Shown: positions 1 through 6,678, numbered from the stretch's first letter. The stretch: DNA of 6,678 nt from Clostridiales bacterium (GCA_030154385.1 JASKJZ010000142.1:1-6678), one strand, 5' to 3'. Notes: a model not told the origin generated them from the letters alone. Program-made: numbers and translations.

Positions 1-1154
1 AATTAAAAACAATTGGTATCACTGGAACGAAGGGGAAAACCACAACGACCTATATGGTGCAGTCAATCTTAGAAAAAGCAGGAATTAAGACAGGTTTAAT
101 CGGAACAATCGAAACAATTATTGGGGATGAACACATCAAAGCAGCAAATACGACTCCGGAATCATATATCATTCAGGAGACCTTTCATAAGATGGTAGAG
201 GCAGGCCTGGAGGCTGTCGTGATGGAAGTGTCCTCACAGGGCTTGATGCTTCACCGCGTCGGTGGTTTTGTCTTTGACTATGGCGTTTTTACCAATCTCG
301 AGCCAGATCATATAGGACCCAATGAACACAAGGATATGGAGGATTATATACATTGCAAGAGTCTTTTGTTTCGGCAGTGCAAGCTTGGTATTTTTAATCA
401 GGACAGTGAATACTATGAACGGATGTTAGAAAATCATACCTGCGAAGTAGAGACGTTTGGTTTATCAAAAGAAGCTTCGATTCGTGCAGAACATACAGAA
501 TTTCATAATTATGGAGGAAGTCTTGGCATAACGTATGACGTAAAAGGTCTTATGGAATTTACAGCAAGGCTGGATGTACCAGGAATGTTTAGCGTTTACA
601 ACTCATTGGCAGCGATTGCTATTTGCCGCCATTTTGAGGTTCCATCCATGTTGATTCAAAAAGCATTGCTAGAGGTGCGAGTGAAAGGTAGAATCGAGAT
701 TATTCCAGTATCCAAGCATTATACACTTATGATTGATTATGCACATAATGCGATGAGTCTTGAAAGTCTGCTTAGGACACTTCGCGCGTATGAGCCAAAA
801 CGTCTGGTCTGCTTGTTTGGGTGTGGAGGTAATCGCTCAAAACTAAGGCGTTATGAGATGGGTGAAATTTCGTCAAAGCTTGCAGATCTAACGGTCGTAA
901 CCTCGGATAACCCAAGAGATGAGGAGCCGCAGGCTATTATTGACGATATTGTAGTGGGTGTAAAGCGAGCAAATGGTACCTACATAACCATACCTGACCG
1001 AAAAGAGGCCATCCGTTATTGTATGGAGCATGCAAAGGAAGGCGATGTTATCGTACTTGCCGGAAAGGGGCATGAAGATTATCAGGAAATTCGTGGGAAA
1101 AAATATCATATGGATGAGCGCGAATTGATTCAAGAAATCTTAGAAGGGAAATAA
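1..1154 (+). CDS. murE: MurE-type UDP-N-acetylmuramyl-tripeptide synthetase, 5'-truncated by the window
   Basis: Mur ligase that, by family, uses ATP in the cytoplasm to add the third residue (meso-diaminopimelate or lysine) to UDP-MurNAc-L-Ala-D-Glu. The frame is open from the left edge (first full codon at base 3); the ATG at 54 lies inside the ATP-binding domain and is not the start. About 383 residues are visible; the N-terminal UDP-binding domain, roughly 100 residues in this family, is outside. Visible motifs: P-loop GTKGKTT (24-44), NTTPES (147-164), MEVSSQGL (222-245), the CKSLLF lysine (357-359) at the position usually carbamylated, GCGGNR (819-836), DNPR (906-917) and GKGHED (1062-1079). 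DNPR is the signature usually linked to meso-diaminopimelate, so that substrate is favoured. Several motifs differ from textbook MurE (GTNGKTT, SSHAL, DYAHTPD), suggesting a paralogous subfamily. Five bases separate it from murF. Family assignment is firm; exact role as main or second MurE is open. Confidence 0.9.
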   Translation, partial: LKTIGITGTKGKTTTTYMVQSILEKAGIKTGLIGTIETIIGDEHIKAANTTPESYIIQETFHKMVEAGLEAVVMEVSSQGLMLHRVGGFVFDYGVFTNLEPDHIGPNEHKDMEDYIHCKSLLFRQCKLGIFNQDSEYYERMLENHTCEVETFGLSKEASIRAEHTEFHNYGGSLGITYDVKGLMEFTARLDVPGMFSVYNSLAAIAICRHFEVPSMLIQKALLEVRVKGRIEIIPVSKHYTLMIDYAHNAMSLESLLRTLRAYEPKRLVCLFGCGGNRSKLRRYEMGEISSKLADLTVVTSDNPRDEEPQAIIDDIVVGVKRANGTYITIPDRKEAIRYCMEHAKEGDVIVLAGKGHEDYQEIRGKKYHMDERELIQEILEGK

Positions 1155-1159
1155 ATTCG

Positions 1160-2599
1160 ATGAAGCCAGTAAAAATAAAGGACATTGTAAATGCCGTTGG
1201 GGGGACGCTTCTTTGTGGGAATGAAAAGGAATGGATTAACCATGTGAGTGTCAATTCAAATGATATAAAGGAACATACGCTTTTTGTTCCGCTTGTTGGA
1301 GAACGTGTGGATGCCCATGCTTTTATAGAAGGTGCGATTGAAAAGGGGGTTCGTGCGGTTTTTACTCAAAAACAGGAAACGAAAGAGAGCTTTATGGGGG
1401 AGGTATGCGTTATTTTTGTACCAGATACCAAAGCGGCCTTACAAGCCTTTGCCAGCATGTATCGGGATTTGTTTTCGATTCCTGTTATTGGAATTACGGG
1501 AAGTGTTGGAAAGACAACGACAAAGGAAATGGTGGCAGCAGCACTTAGCGCAAAGTATAACGTACTAAAAACGTATGGGAATCAAAATAGCCAGGTAGGT
1601 TTACCTCTTATGATGTTTGAAATCGAGGAGGATACCCAAATTGCCGTAATTGAGATGGGAATCAGTGAAGAAGGCGAAATGAGACGGCTCTGTGCAGTTG
1701 CAAAACCTGAGACTGTAATTATGACAAACATTGGGGTATCTCATATTGGAATTCTTGGCAGTAAGGAAAATATTATGGCTGAAAAATTAAATATCACGTT
1801 AGCCATGAAAGATAGAGGGAATCTTTACCTAAATAACGAGGATGAACTGCTTCGTCAGATTCCAACGAAACAGATCAAAGCCAGTGTGGAGGCAAACGAA
1901 ATATTAGAGAAGATAACCTGCATTCCATACGGACTGCATTCGGATGCACAAATTTATGCAACGAACATTCGTGTTATTGGACGGCAGACACACTTTATCT
2001 ATGTCAAGGGACAAAGAGAAGAGTCAATTGCATTATCGGTTCTTGGAGCACATAATGTGCTAAATGCGCTTGCTGCGCTCGCAGTTGCAGAGCAATATGG
2101 TGTAAATCCTACCCTTGCAAAGGAAAGGCTGCAGGCGTATGAGCCCATTGAAAAACGCGGGCAGATTGTCGAAAAAAAAGGGATTGTCCTGATTGATGAT
2201 TCCTATAATGCAAGTCCCGATTCGATTAAGAGCGGTATTCTGGTCTTACTGCAATTAGAGGGTGTCAAACGTCGTATTGCAGTTTTGGCGGATGTATTAG
2301 AATTAGGAGAGGCCTCTTATCAGTGTCACTACGAAGTGGGTGAATTTCTTGCAAAACAAGAAATAGATGGCAGCAAAATTGATGGTCTGATAACCGTGGG
2401 AGAAGAAGCAAAAGCGATTGCAAAAGCGGCTAGTATCATAAGAGCAGACCTATTCGTGGAAAGCTTTGACTCAAACGCAGAGGCTTCTTGCTATTTAAAG
2501 GAACACATGAAAGCGGGAGATGCATTTCTTGTCAAAGGCTCCAGAGGAATGCGGATGGACGAGGTCGTTTCGGCGGTTATGGCGGAACTGGAACAATAA
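1160..2599 (+). CDS. murF: UDP-N-acetylmuramoyl-tripeptide--D-alanyl-D-alanine ligase
   Basis: Cytoplasmic ATP-dependent ligase that adds the D-Ala-D-Ala dipeptide to UDP-MurNAc-tripeptide, the last step before the precursor is moved to lipid. At 479 residues it is of normal length and shows all three Mur ligase domains: an N-terminal substrate domain (about 1-105, with LFVPLVGERVDAHAF at 41-55), a central ATPase domain (P-loop GITGSVGKTTTKEM 111-124, EMG 165-167, NIG...H 190-195, the conserved lysine in AEKL at 209) and a C-terminal domain (GAHNVLNALAA 296-306, IDDSYNASPDS 345-355, LELGE 380-384, VKGSRGMRM 458-466). The ATG at 1160 is chosen because the protein begins with a family-like N-terminus; a weak AGAAGGGA lies about 10 bases upstream, inside the end of the preceding MurE-type gene, so translation is probably coupled. 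Oddities: VNSND replaces the usual SxDSR in domain 1, NQNSQVGLP replaces NxNNxxGxP, and LADVLELGE replaces LGDMLELGE. It works directly after MurE in the pathway. Confidence 0.95.
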   Translation: MKPVKIKDIVNAVGGTLLCGNEKEWINHVSVNSNDIKEHTLFVPLVGERVDAHAFIEGAIEKGVRAVFTQKQETKESFMGEVCVIFVPDTKAALQAFASMYRDLFSIPVIGITGSVGKTTTKEMVAAALSAKYNVLKTYGNQNSQVGLPLMMFEIEEDTQIAVIEMGISEEGEMRRLCAVAKPETVIMTNIGVSHIGILGSKENIMAEKLNITLAMKDRGNLYLNNEDELLRQIPTKQIKASVEANEILEKITCIPYGLHSDAQIYATNIRVIGRQTHFIYVKGQREESIALSVLGAHNVLNALAALAVAEQYGVNPTLAKERLQAYEPIEKRGQIVEKKGIVLIDDSYNASPDSIKSGILVLLQLEGVKRRIAVLADVLELGEASYQCHYEVGEFLAKQEIDGSKIDGLITVGEEAKAIAKAASIIRADLFVESFDSNAEASCYLKEHMKAGDAFLVKGSRGMRMDEVVSAVMAELEQ

Positions 2600-2617
2600 A
2601 TGAGGATGTGTTGTTAC

Positions 2618-2624
2618 AAAGGAG
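2618..2624 (+). promoter_or_regulatory. Ribosome binding site of priA
   Basis: AAAGGAG stands six bases before the ATG at 2631 and supports that start. It lies in the 31-base gap after the murF stop, the widest gap in the window; nothing else recognisable (no hairpin, no promoter boxes) is seen in that gap. Confidence 0.75.
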
Positions 2625-2630
2625 TGTGCG

Positions 2631-4874
2631 ATGGTTTTTGCAGATGTCATAGTTGATATTTCACAGGAAAGCTTGGATAAGACCTATCAATATATTGTTA
2701 ATCCAAAGCATGAGGAAGATGCTACGATTGGCGCTTTGGTGACCATACCATTTGGAGCAGGAAATCGCACAATACAAGGCTACATCGTAGGACTATCGAA
2801 CAAACCGTGTATCAGTCTGACAAAAATGAAGGAGCTTCTATCGGTAAGAACCGATGGAATCGTCATCGAATCACAGCTTATTACATTGGCTTATTGGATT
2901 AAAAGAACTTATGGCTCTACGATGAATGAGGCATTAAAAACAGTACTTCCGGTAAAAAAAACGGTGCGCCATGTAGAAAAACGTTATGTGGAGCTCAACG
3001 TTACGAAAGAAAAAGCAAAGGAAGTGCTGCTTCAATATCAAAAGAAAAATTACAAAGGGCGTATTCGCCTGCTAGAGGCACTGCTTGCCAATGAAAATCC
3101 GGAGGCTGGCATTGACACAAGTACGCTGAAAGAAGCCTACAATATTTCGAATGAAACCATTAAGGGGCTCATAAGGGAACATATACTGGTCGAAAAAACA
3201 GAGCGAATTTATCGAAACCCAGTTAAGCAAAATCAAATGAAGAAGGATGAGATTGTCTTAAATGAAGAGCAAAAAAATGTGGTGGAGAACGTTCTTTCGG
3301 ATTACATGCAAGGAATCCGAAATACTTATTTAGTGCACGGTGTGACAGGAAGCGGTAAAACAGAGGTTTATATGGAAATTATTGGGGCAATAAAGGAAAA
3401 AGGGAAGCAGGTTATTTTTCTTATTCCAGAGATTGCGTTGACCTATCAGACCGTGATGCGCTTTTACGAGCGGTTTGGAGATGCTGTTTCAATTCTCAAC
3501 TCTCGTATGTCGCAGGGGGAGCGCTACGATCAGTATTTAAGGGCAAAAAATGGAGAAATCTCGATTATGATAGGGCCTAGATCTGCTTTGTTCACACCGT
3601 TTTCAAATTTAGGTCTTATCATAATCGATGAGGAGCATGAAACTAGCTATAAAAGCGAAGGTGTTCCCAAATATCATGCAAGAGAGACGGCTATTTACCG
3701 CGCAAAGTTAGCAAATGCTAGTGTGATTCTTGGGTCTGCGACACCAACGGTGGTGAGCTACTATAAGGCAAAATGCGGGGAATATAAGCTATTTACACTC
3801 AAGAACCGTGCCAATGCAGCAGAGCTTCCTCCGATTGACATTGTAGATTTAAGAGAGGAACTAAAGCAAAAAAACAAATCCATCTTTAGCGCAAGACTAC
3901 GAGAGCTGATGGAGGAGAAGCTAAATAAGAAGGAACAAATCATGCTTTTTATTAATCGTCGTGGATATGCTGGTTTTGTTTCTTGCCGAAGCTGTGGGCA
4001 TGTGATAAAATGTCCTCACTGTGATGTTTCCCTTACTTCGCATAAAAATGGACAGTTGATTTGTCATTATTGTGGATATGAAACAAAAATGGTGAAGCTG
4101 TGCCCGAGCTGCGGCTCCCCATTTATTGCCGCCTTTGGAATCGGAACCCAAAAAATTGAGGAACAGGTGAAAAAAGAATTTCCACAAGCGAGAGTGCTTC
4201 GAATGGATATGGATACCACCACGGGAAAACAGGGACATCAAAGCATTCTGGAACGTTTTTATCGGCATGATGCGGACATATTAGTTGGGACACAGATGAT
4301 CGTTAAGGGACATGATTTTAAGGATGTGACGCTTGTTGGCGTCTTGGCGGCTGATTTATCGTTATATGCAGGAAACTTTCTTGCCGCGGAGCGTACCTTT
4401 GCGCTTCTTTGCCAAGCTTCTGGAAGGGCGGGAAGAGGAGAAAAACCTGGAAATGTTGTGATTCAGACCTATAACCCCGATCACTACAGCATTCGTTTTG
4501 CAGCAACGCATGATTACGAATCCTTTTATGAAGAAGAGATTTTATATCGAAAAATGCTGGATTATTTGCCATTTGGCCATTTGTCTGCTATTCTATTTAG
4601 TGGATGTGATGAGGCAGTGTTAGATGGTGTATGCAAAGAGGTGGGGAATATGTTGATTAAGGAGGCAAGTAAGCTGCCTGGATTTAAAATCATAGGTCCT
4701 ACAAAAGCATCGCTTTCGAAGGCCAATGATTATTACCGTCGTATTATATATATAAAAAATCGGCAGGAGGGCAGTCTTTTGGAACTGCTTCAAAAAATGG
4801 AGGCTTATGTTCAGGCACTCCAAAAAAAGGATATTTATATACAAATTGATTTTGAGCCGCTTAGCGGTTATTAA
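2631..4874 (+). CDS. priA: Primosomal protein N' (replication restart helicase PriA)
   Basis: 3'-to-5' superfamily 2 DNA helicase that recognises stalled or collapsed forks and starts reloading of the replicative helicase. At 747 residues it is full length. Domains in order: N-terminal 3'-DNA-end-binding domain (about 1-105, starting FADVIVDISQESLDKTYQY), a winged-helix region (about 110-200), helicase lobe 1 with Walker A GVTGSGKT (237-244), DEEH box (333-336) and GSATP (368-372), a zinc region inserted near lobe 2, then GTQMIVKGHDF (553-563) and QASGRAGRG (595-603), and a C-terminal domain to the end. The zinc region has eight cysteines in four pairs (452/455, 461/464, 478/481, 491/494), matching the known PriA arrangement that binds two zinc ions. 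No key residue is missing. It lies 31 bases after murF and 11 before def, so it is probably co-transcribed; the link to wall genes is positional rather than functional. Confidence 0.97.
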   Translation: MVFADVIVDISQESLDKTYQYIVNPKHEEDATIGALVTIPFGAGNRTIQGYIVGLSNKPCISLTKMKELLSVRTDGIVIESQLITLAYWIKRTYGSTMNEALKTVLPVKKTVRHVEKRYVELNVTKEKAKEVLLQYQKKNYKGRIRLLEALLANENPEAGIDTSTLKEAYNISNETIKGLIREHILVEKTERIYRNPVKQNQMKKDEIVLNEEQKNVVENVLSDYMQGIRNTYLVHGVTGSGKTEVYMEIIGAIKEKGKQVIFLIPEIALTYQTVMRFYERFGDAVSILNSRMSQGERYDQYLRAKNGEISIMIGPRSALFTPFSNLGLIIIDEEHETSYKSEGVPKYHARETAIYRAKLANASVILGSATPTVVSYYKAKCGEYKLFTLKNRANAAELPPIDIVDLREELKQKNKSIFSARLRELMEEKLNKKEQIMLFINRRGYAGFVSCRSCGHVIKCPHCDVSLTSHKNGQLICHYCGYETKMVKLCPSCGSPFIAAFGIGTQKIEEQVKKEFPQARVLRMDMDTTTGKQGHQSILERFYRHDADILVGTQMIVKGHDFKDVTLVGVLAADLSLYAGNFLAAERTFALLCQASGRAGRGEKPGNVVIQTYNPDHYSIRFAATHDYESFYEEEILYRKMLDYLPFGHLSAILFSGCDEAVLDGVCKEVGNMLIKEASKLPGFKIIGPTKASLSKANDYYRRIIYIKNRQEGSLLELLQKMEAYVQALQKKDIYIQIDFEPLSGY

Positions 4875-4880
4875 GGAGGA
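4873..4880 (+). promoter_or_regulatory. Strong ribosome binding site of def, overlapping the priA stop
   Basis: AAGGAGGA is an essentially perfect anti-16S complement, five bases before the def ATG at 4886. Its first two bases are the last two of the priA TAA stop (4872-4874), so a ribosome terminating on priA sits on the def initiation site. This fits translational coupling and a high def output. Confidence 0.85.
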
Positions 4881-4885
4881 AAATA

Positions 4886-5374
4886 ATGGCAATCAGAAAT
4901 ATTCGGGTCATGGGAGATCCTATATTAGAAAAAAAGGCAAAGCCAATAAAGGAAATGAATGATAAAATAAAGGTTTTAATCGAAGATATGTTAGATACAA
5001 TGTATGAAGCATTCGGGGTTGGTCTTGCAGCACCGCAGGTTGGAGTACTTCGAAGAGTTGTTGTAATTGATGTTTCTGCAGAGGGTGTGGAACCTCTGGT
5101 TTTGATTAACCCTGAAATTTTGGAAACCAGTGGTGAGCAGACCGGAGGAGAAGGTTGTCTTAGTGTTCCGGGAAAAACGGGGATTGTAACAAGACCGAAT
5201 TACGCAAAGGTATCCGCACTTAATCTTGACATGGAACCATTTGTTGAGGAAGGAGAAGGACTGCTTGCAAGAGCACTTTGTCACGAAATTGATCATCTAA
5301 ATGGCAAGCTTTATGTGGAGCTTGTGGAAGGCGAACTTATGGATAACGAAGCGATGTACGAAGAGGAGGAATAG
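4886..5374 (+). CDS. def: Peptide deformylase
   Basis: Metal-dependent hydrolase that removes the formyl group from the N-terminal methionine of new proteins as they leave the ribosome. The 162-residue protein has all three family motifs: GVGLAAPQVG (44-53), EGCLSVPG (89-96) and HEIDH (133-137). Cys91, His133 and His137 are the expected metal ligands and Glu134 the catalytic base, so it should be active. Length and motif form fit the common bacterial type rather than the longer variant typical of bacilli and staphylococci. The start is fixed by the strong binding site ending five bases upstream. The protein ends in a run of four glutamates (EEEE) whose codons also form the fmt binding site. 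It sits directly before fmt, the enzyme that adds the formyl group it removes, a widely conserved pairing. No anomaly seen. Confidence 0.97.
   Translation: MAIRNIRVMGDPILEKKAKPIKEMNDKIKVLIEDMLDTMYEAFGVGLAAPQVGVLRRVVVIDVSAEGVEPLVLINPEILETSGEQTGGEGCLSVPGKTGIVTRPNYAKVSALNLDMEPFVEEGEGLLARALCHEIDHLNGKLYVELVEGELMDNEAMYEEEE
5363..5370 (+). promoter_or_regulatory. Ribosome binding site of fmt inside the end of def
   Basis: GAGGAGGA ends five bases before the ATG at 5376 and decides the fmt start. It is embedded in the last glutamate codons of def. The frame is open further upstream to an ATG at 5301, but that would overlap def by 74 bases and add 25 residues with no family resemblance. Confidence 0.85.
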
Positions 5375-5375
5375 A

Positions 5376-6326
5376 ATGCGGATTTTGTTTATGGGAACGC
5401 CAGAACTTTCGGTTCCGACGCTAGAAAGTCTGGCAGCAAGTAAGCACGAGGTAATCGGGGTGGTTACACAGCCAGATAAGCCAAAGGGCAGAGGAAAAGA
5501 GATGTCACATACCCCAGTAAAAGAAAAAGCACTAGAACTTCAAATTCCTGTTTATCAGCCAGTAAAAGTAAGAGAACCTGCTTTTATAGAGACGATACGA
5601 GCGCTTTCTCCAGATGTCATAGTTGTCATTGCATTTGGACAAATTTTACCAAAGTCCCTGCTTTCAATGCCAAGATATGGATGCATCAATATTCACGCCT
5701 CCTTGTTGCCGAAGCTTCGTGGTGCAGCACCCATTCAGTGGGCGATTATCAATGGAGAAGCGGTAAGTGGCATTACTACGATGCAAATGGATGCAGGAAT
5801 TGATACGGGAGATATGTTATTAAAAGAAGAAATTGTGCTGGATAAAAAAGAGACGGGTGGAAGCTTGTATGATAAACTTTCGAAGCTTGGAGGAAGCCTG
5901 ATTTTACAGACACTTTCGCTAGCGGAGGAAGGAGGGCTATCGCCAATTAAACAAGAGGATTCGTTGTCAAGCTATGCAAAGATGTTAGATAAAAAAATGG
6001 GAGAGATTGATTTTTCAAGACCTGCTATTGAAATAGAACGATTAATCCGCGGTCTTAATCCATGGCCGAGTGCCTATACAAAATGGGATGGAAAAACACT
6101 GAAGATATGGGATGCAGATGTTGTAGCTGGAAGTGAAGGTGCAATGTGCGGAGAAATCATCGAAGTGACAAAGGATAGTCTTGTTATCCAGACAAAGAAA
6201 GAAGCACTCTCTATCAAGGAATTACAGCTGGAAGGGAAAAAGCGTATGAAAATCGATGCATTTCTACGGGGATGCCAGATAAATAAGGGTGAGGTTCTCA
6301 AAAGCAATCTATCAACAGACTTCTAA
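5376..6326 (+). CDS. fmt: Methionyl-tRNA formyltransferase
   Basis: Transfers a formyl group from 10-formyltetrahydrofolate to Met-tRNA(fMet), producing the initiator for bacterial translation. With the start at 5376 the protein has 316 residues, the usual length, and opens with MRILFMGTPELSVPTL as the family does. The N-terminal formyltransferase domain (about 1-190) has the GRGKEMSHTPVK segment (38-49), NIHASLLPKLRGAAPIQWAI (105-124) and MDAGIDTG (138-145); Asn105, His107 and Asp143 are the expected catalytic triad. The C-terminal tRNA-binding domain (about 205-316) includes the family segment RGLNPWPSAYTKW. The start lies one base after the def stop, so the two genes are almost certainly translated together, matching their opposed roles in adding and removing formyl groups. 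All key residues are present and there is no sign of transfer or damage. Confidence 0.97.
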   Translation: MRILFMGTPELSVPTLESLAASKHEVIGVVTQPDKPKGRGKEMSHTPVKEKALELQIPVYQPVKVREPAFIETIRALSPDVIVVIAFGQILPKSLLSMPRYGCINIHASLLPKLRGAAPIQWAIINGEAVSGITTMQMDAGIDTGDMLLKEEIVLDKKETGGSLYDKLSKLGGSLILQTLSLAEEGGLSPIKQEDSLSSYAKMLDKKMGEIDFSRPAIEIERLIRGLNPWPSAYTKWDGKTLKIWDADVVAGSEGAMCGEIIEVTKDSLVIQTKKEALSIKELQLEGKKRMKIDAFLRGCQINKGEVLKSNLSTDF

Positions 6327-6332
6327 AGAATC

Positions 6333-6340
6333 AAGGAGGT
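6333..6340 (+). promoter_or_regulatory. Strong ribosome binding site of the metallopeptidase gene
   Basis: AAGGAGGT, a full anti-16S complement, ends seven bases before the ATG at 6348. It occupies most of the 21-base gap after fmt, leaving no room for a terminator or promoter, so the last gene is probably in the same transcript. Confidence 0.85.
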
Positions 6341-6347
6341 AAGAATT

Positions 6348-6678
6348 ATGTTTTGGTATTATGATTCGACCTATGTATTAATTTTAATTGGGATGGTGCT
6401 GACCCTGCTTGCATCTGCTCGTGTAAAGACGACCTATGCAAAATATGAAAAAGTAAGAAGTAAGGGTGGCTATACAGGTGCCCAGACCGCAGAGCGAATT
6501 TTACGAAATGCAGGGATATATGATGTTCGTGTGGAAAATATCCATGGAAATCTTACCGATCATTATGATCCAAAATCAAAAGTGCTGCGCCTATCAGACC
6601 GTGTATATGGAAGCTCGTCTGTAGCGGCAATTGGAGTGGCCGCACACGAATGCGGTCATGCGATTCAGCATGACAAAG
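6348..6678 (+). CDS. Membrane zinc metallopeptidase, YugP-like, 3'-truncated by the window
   Basis: I read this gene directly from the ATG at 6348, with 110 complete codons and no stop before the right edge. The protein starts MFWYYDSTYVLILIGMVLTL, giving one likely membrane segment at about 8-24, followed by a basic stretch (RVKTTYAKYEKVRSKGG). Next come YTGAQTAERILRNAGI (42-57), HYDPKSKVLRLSDRVYGSSS (72-91), and AAHECGHAIQH (98-108), which carries the HExxH zinc-binding motif with His100, Glu101 and His104. This order of motifs is that of the YugP family of putative neutral zinc metallopeptidases, usually about 225-235 residues with further membrane segments after the motif; those lie outside the window. 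The physiological substrate of the family is not known to me. Its 21-base distance from fmt suggests co-transcription. Family call is confident from motifs; activity and target are inference. Confidence 0.9.
   Translation, partial: MFWYYDSTYVLILIGMVLTLLASARVKTTYAKYEKVRSKGGYTGAQTAERILRNAGIYDVRVENIHGNLTDHYDPKSKVLRLSDRVYGSSSVAAIGVAAHECGHAIQHDK

Noticed and set aside
54..56. ATG at 54 as the start of the first gene
   Set aside because: The reading frame is open to the left edge and encodes the ATP-binding loop before this ATG, so the gene begins outside the window.
888..1254. Antisense open frames at 888-1133 and 1048-1254
   Set aside because: They lie opposite the MurE-type gene and the start of murF, have no recognisable domains, and are explained as mirror frames of real genes.
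1332..1568. Alternative-frame open frame within murF
   Set aside because: It is fully inside a well-supported gene, rich in Arg/Lys/Leu/Trp as expected for a shadow frame, with no convincing binding site.
2600..2656. Possible 18-codon leader peptide starting at ATG 2600 between murF and priA
   Set aside because: No suitable binding site precedes it, it runs into priA out of frame, and there is no attenuator-like hairpin.
4741..4760. AT-rich TATATATA stretch as an internal promoter for def
   Set aside because: It lies in priA coding sequence, no convincing -35 box at proper spacing was seen, and such stretches are expected in an AT-rich genome.
3761..4892. Antisense open frames across the 3' half of priA
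   Set aside because: These are opposite the helicase and zinc regions, show no family motifs, and fit chance open frames.
4991..5296. Antisense open frame opposite def
   Set aside because: No recognisable domain; it mirrors the conserved def coding sequence.
5301..5375. Longer fmt starting at ATG 5301
   Set aside because: It overlaps def, its extra residues do not resemble Fmt, and a strong binding site points to 5376, which gives the normal family N-terminus.
6074..6307. Antisense open frame opposite the end of fmt
   Set aside because: No family motif and it is fully covered by the fmt tRNA-binding domain coding sequence.

Overview
The window is a compact, single-strand stretch of housekeeping genes from an AT-rich Gram-positive bacterium. 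It is most likely a member of the Clostridia, plausibly Lachnospiraceae. That placement is inferred from the gene order, the strong AAGGAGG-type ribosome binding sites, the codon choice and the flavour of the protein motifs; no rRNA or other direct taxonomic marker is present. Every supported gene lies on the + strand. Gaps between genes are 5, 31, 11, 1 and 21 bases, so the layout reads as one operon with its promoter upstream of the window and its terminator downstream. I see no RNA gene, mobile element, CRISPR array, internal promoter or terminator.

Layout: (1) the 3' part of a MurE-type Mur ligase, entering the window just before its ATP-binding loop; (2) a complete murF; (3) a complete priA, the replication-restart helicase with all eight zinc-binding cysteines; (4) def, peptide deformylase; (5) fmt, methionyl-tRNA formyltransferase, whose true start is the ATG at 5376; (6) the 5' part of a membrane-anchored zinc metallopeptidase of the YugP type, running off the right edge just after its HECGH motif.

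How the genes work together: MurE and MurF catalyse consecutive cytoplasmic steps that add the third amino acid and then D-Ala-D-Ala to the UDP-MurNAc peptide. Fmt formylates initiator Met-tRNA and Def removes the formyl group from nascent proteins, so they form a functional pair. PriA reloads the replisome at stalled forks. What these genes share is a link to growth, not one pathway.

The most interesting signal is in the wall genes. Both the MurE and the MurF proteins depart from the textbook family signatures at several normally conserved places while keeping the catalytic core, which suggests a divergent murE-murF pair that may be a second set beside a standard copy elsewhere in the genome. 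I did not find an exotic or clearly undescribed system here.
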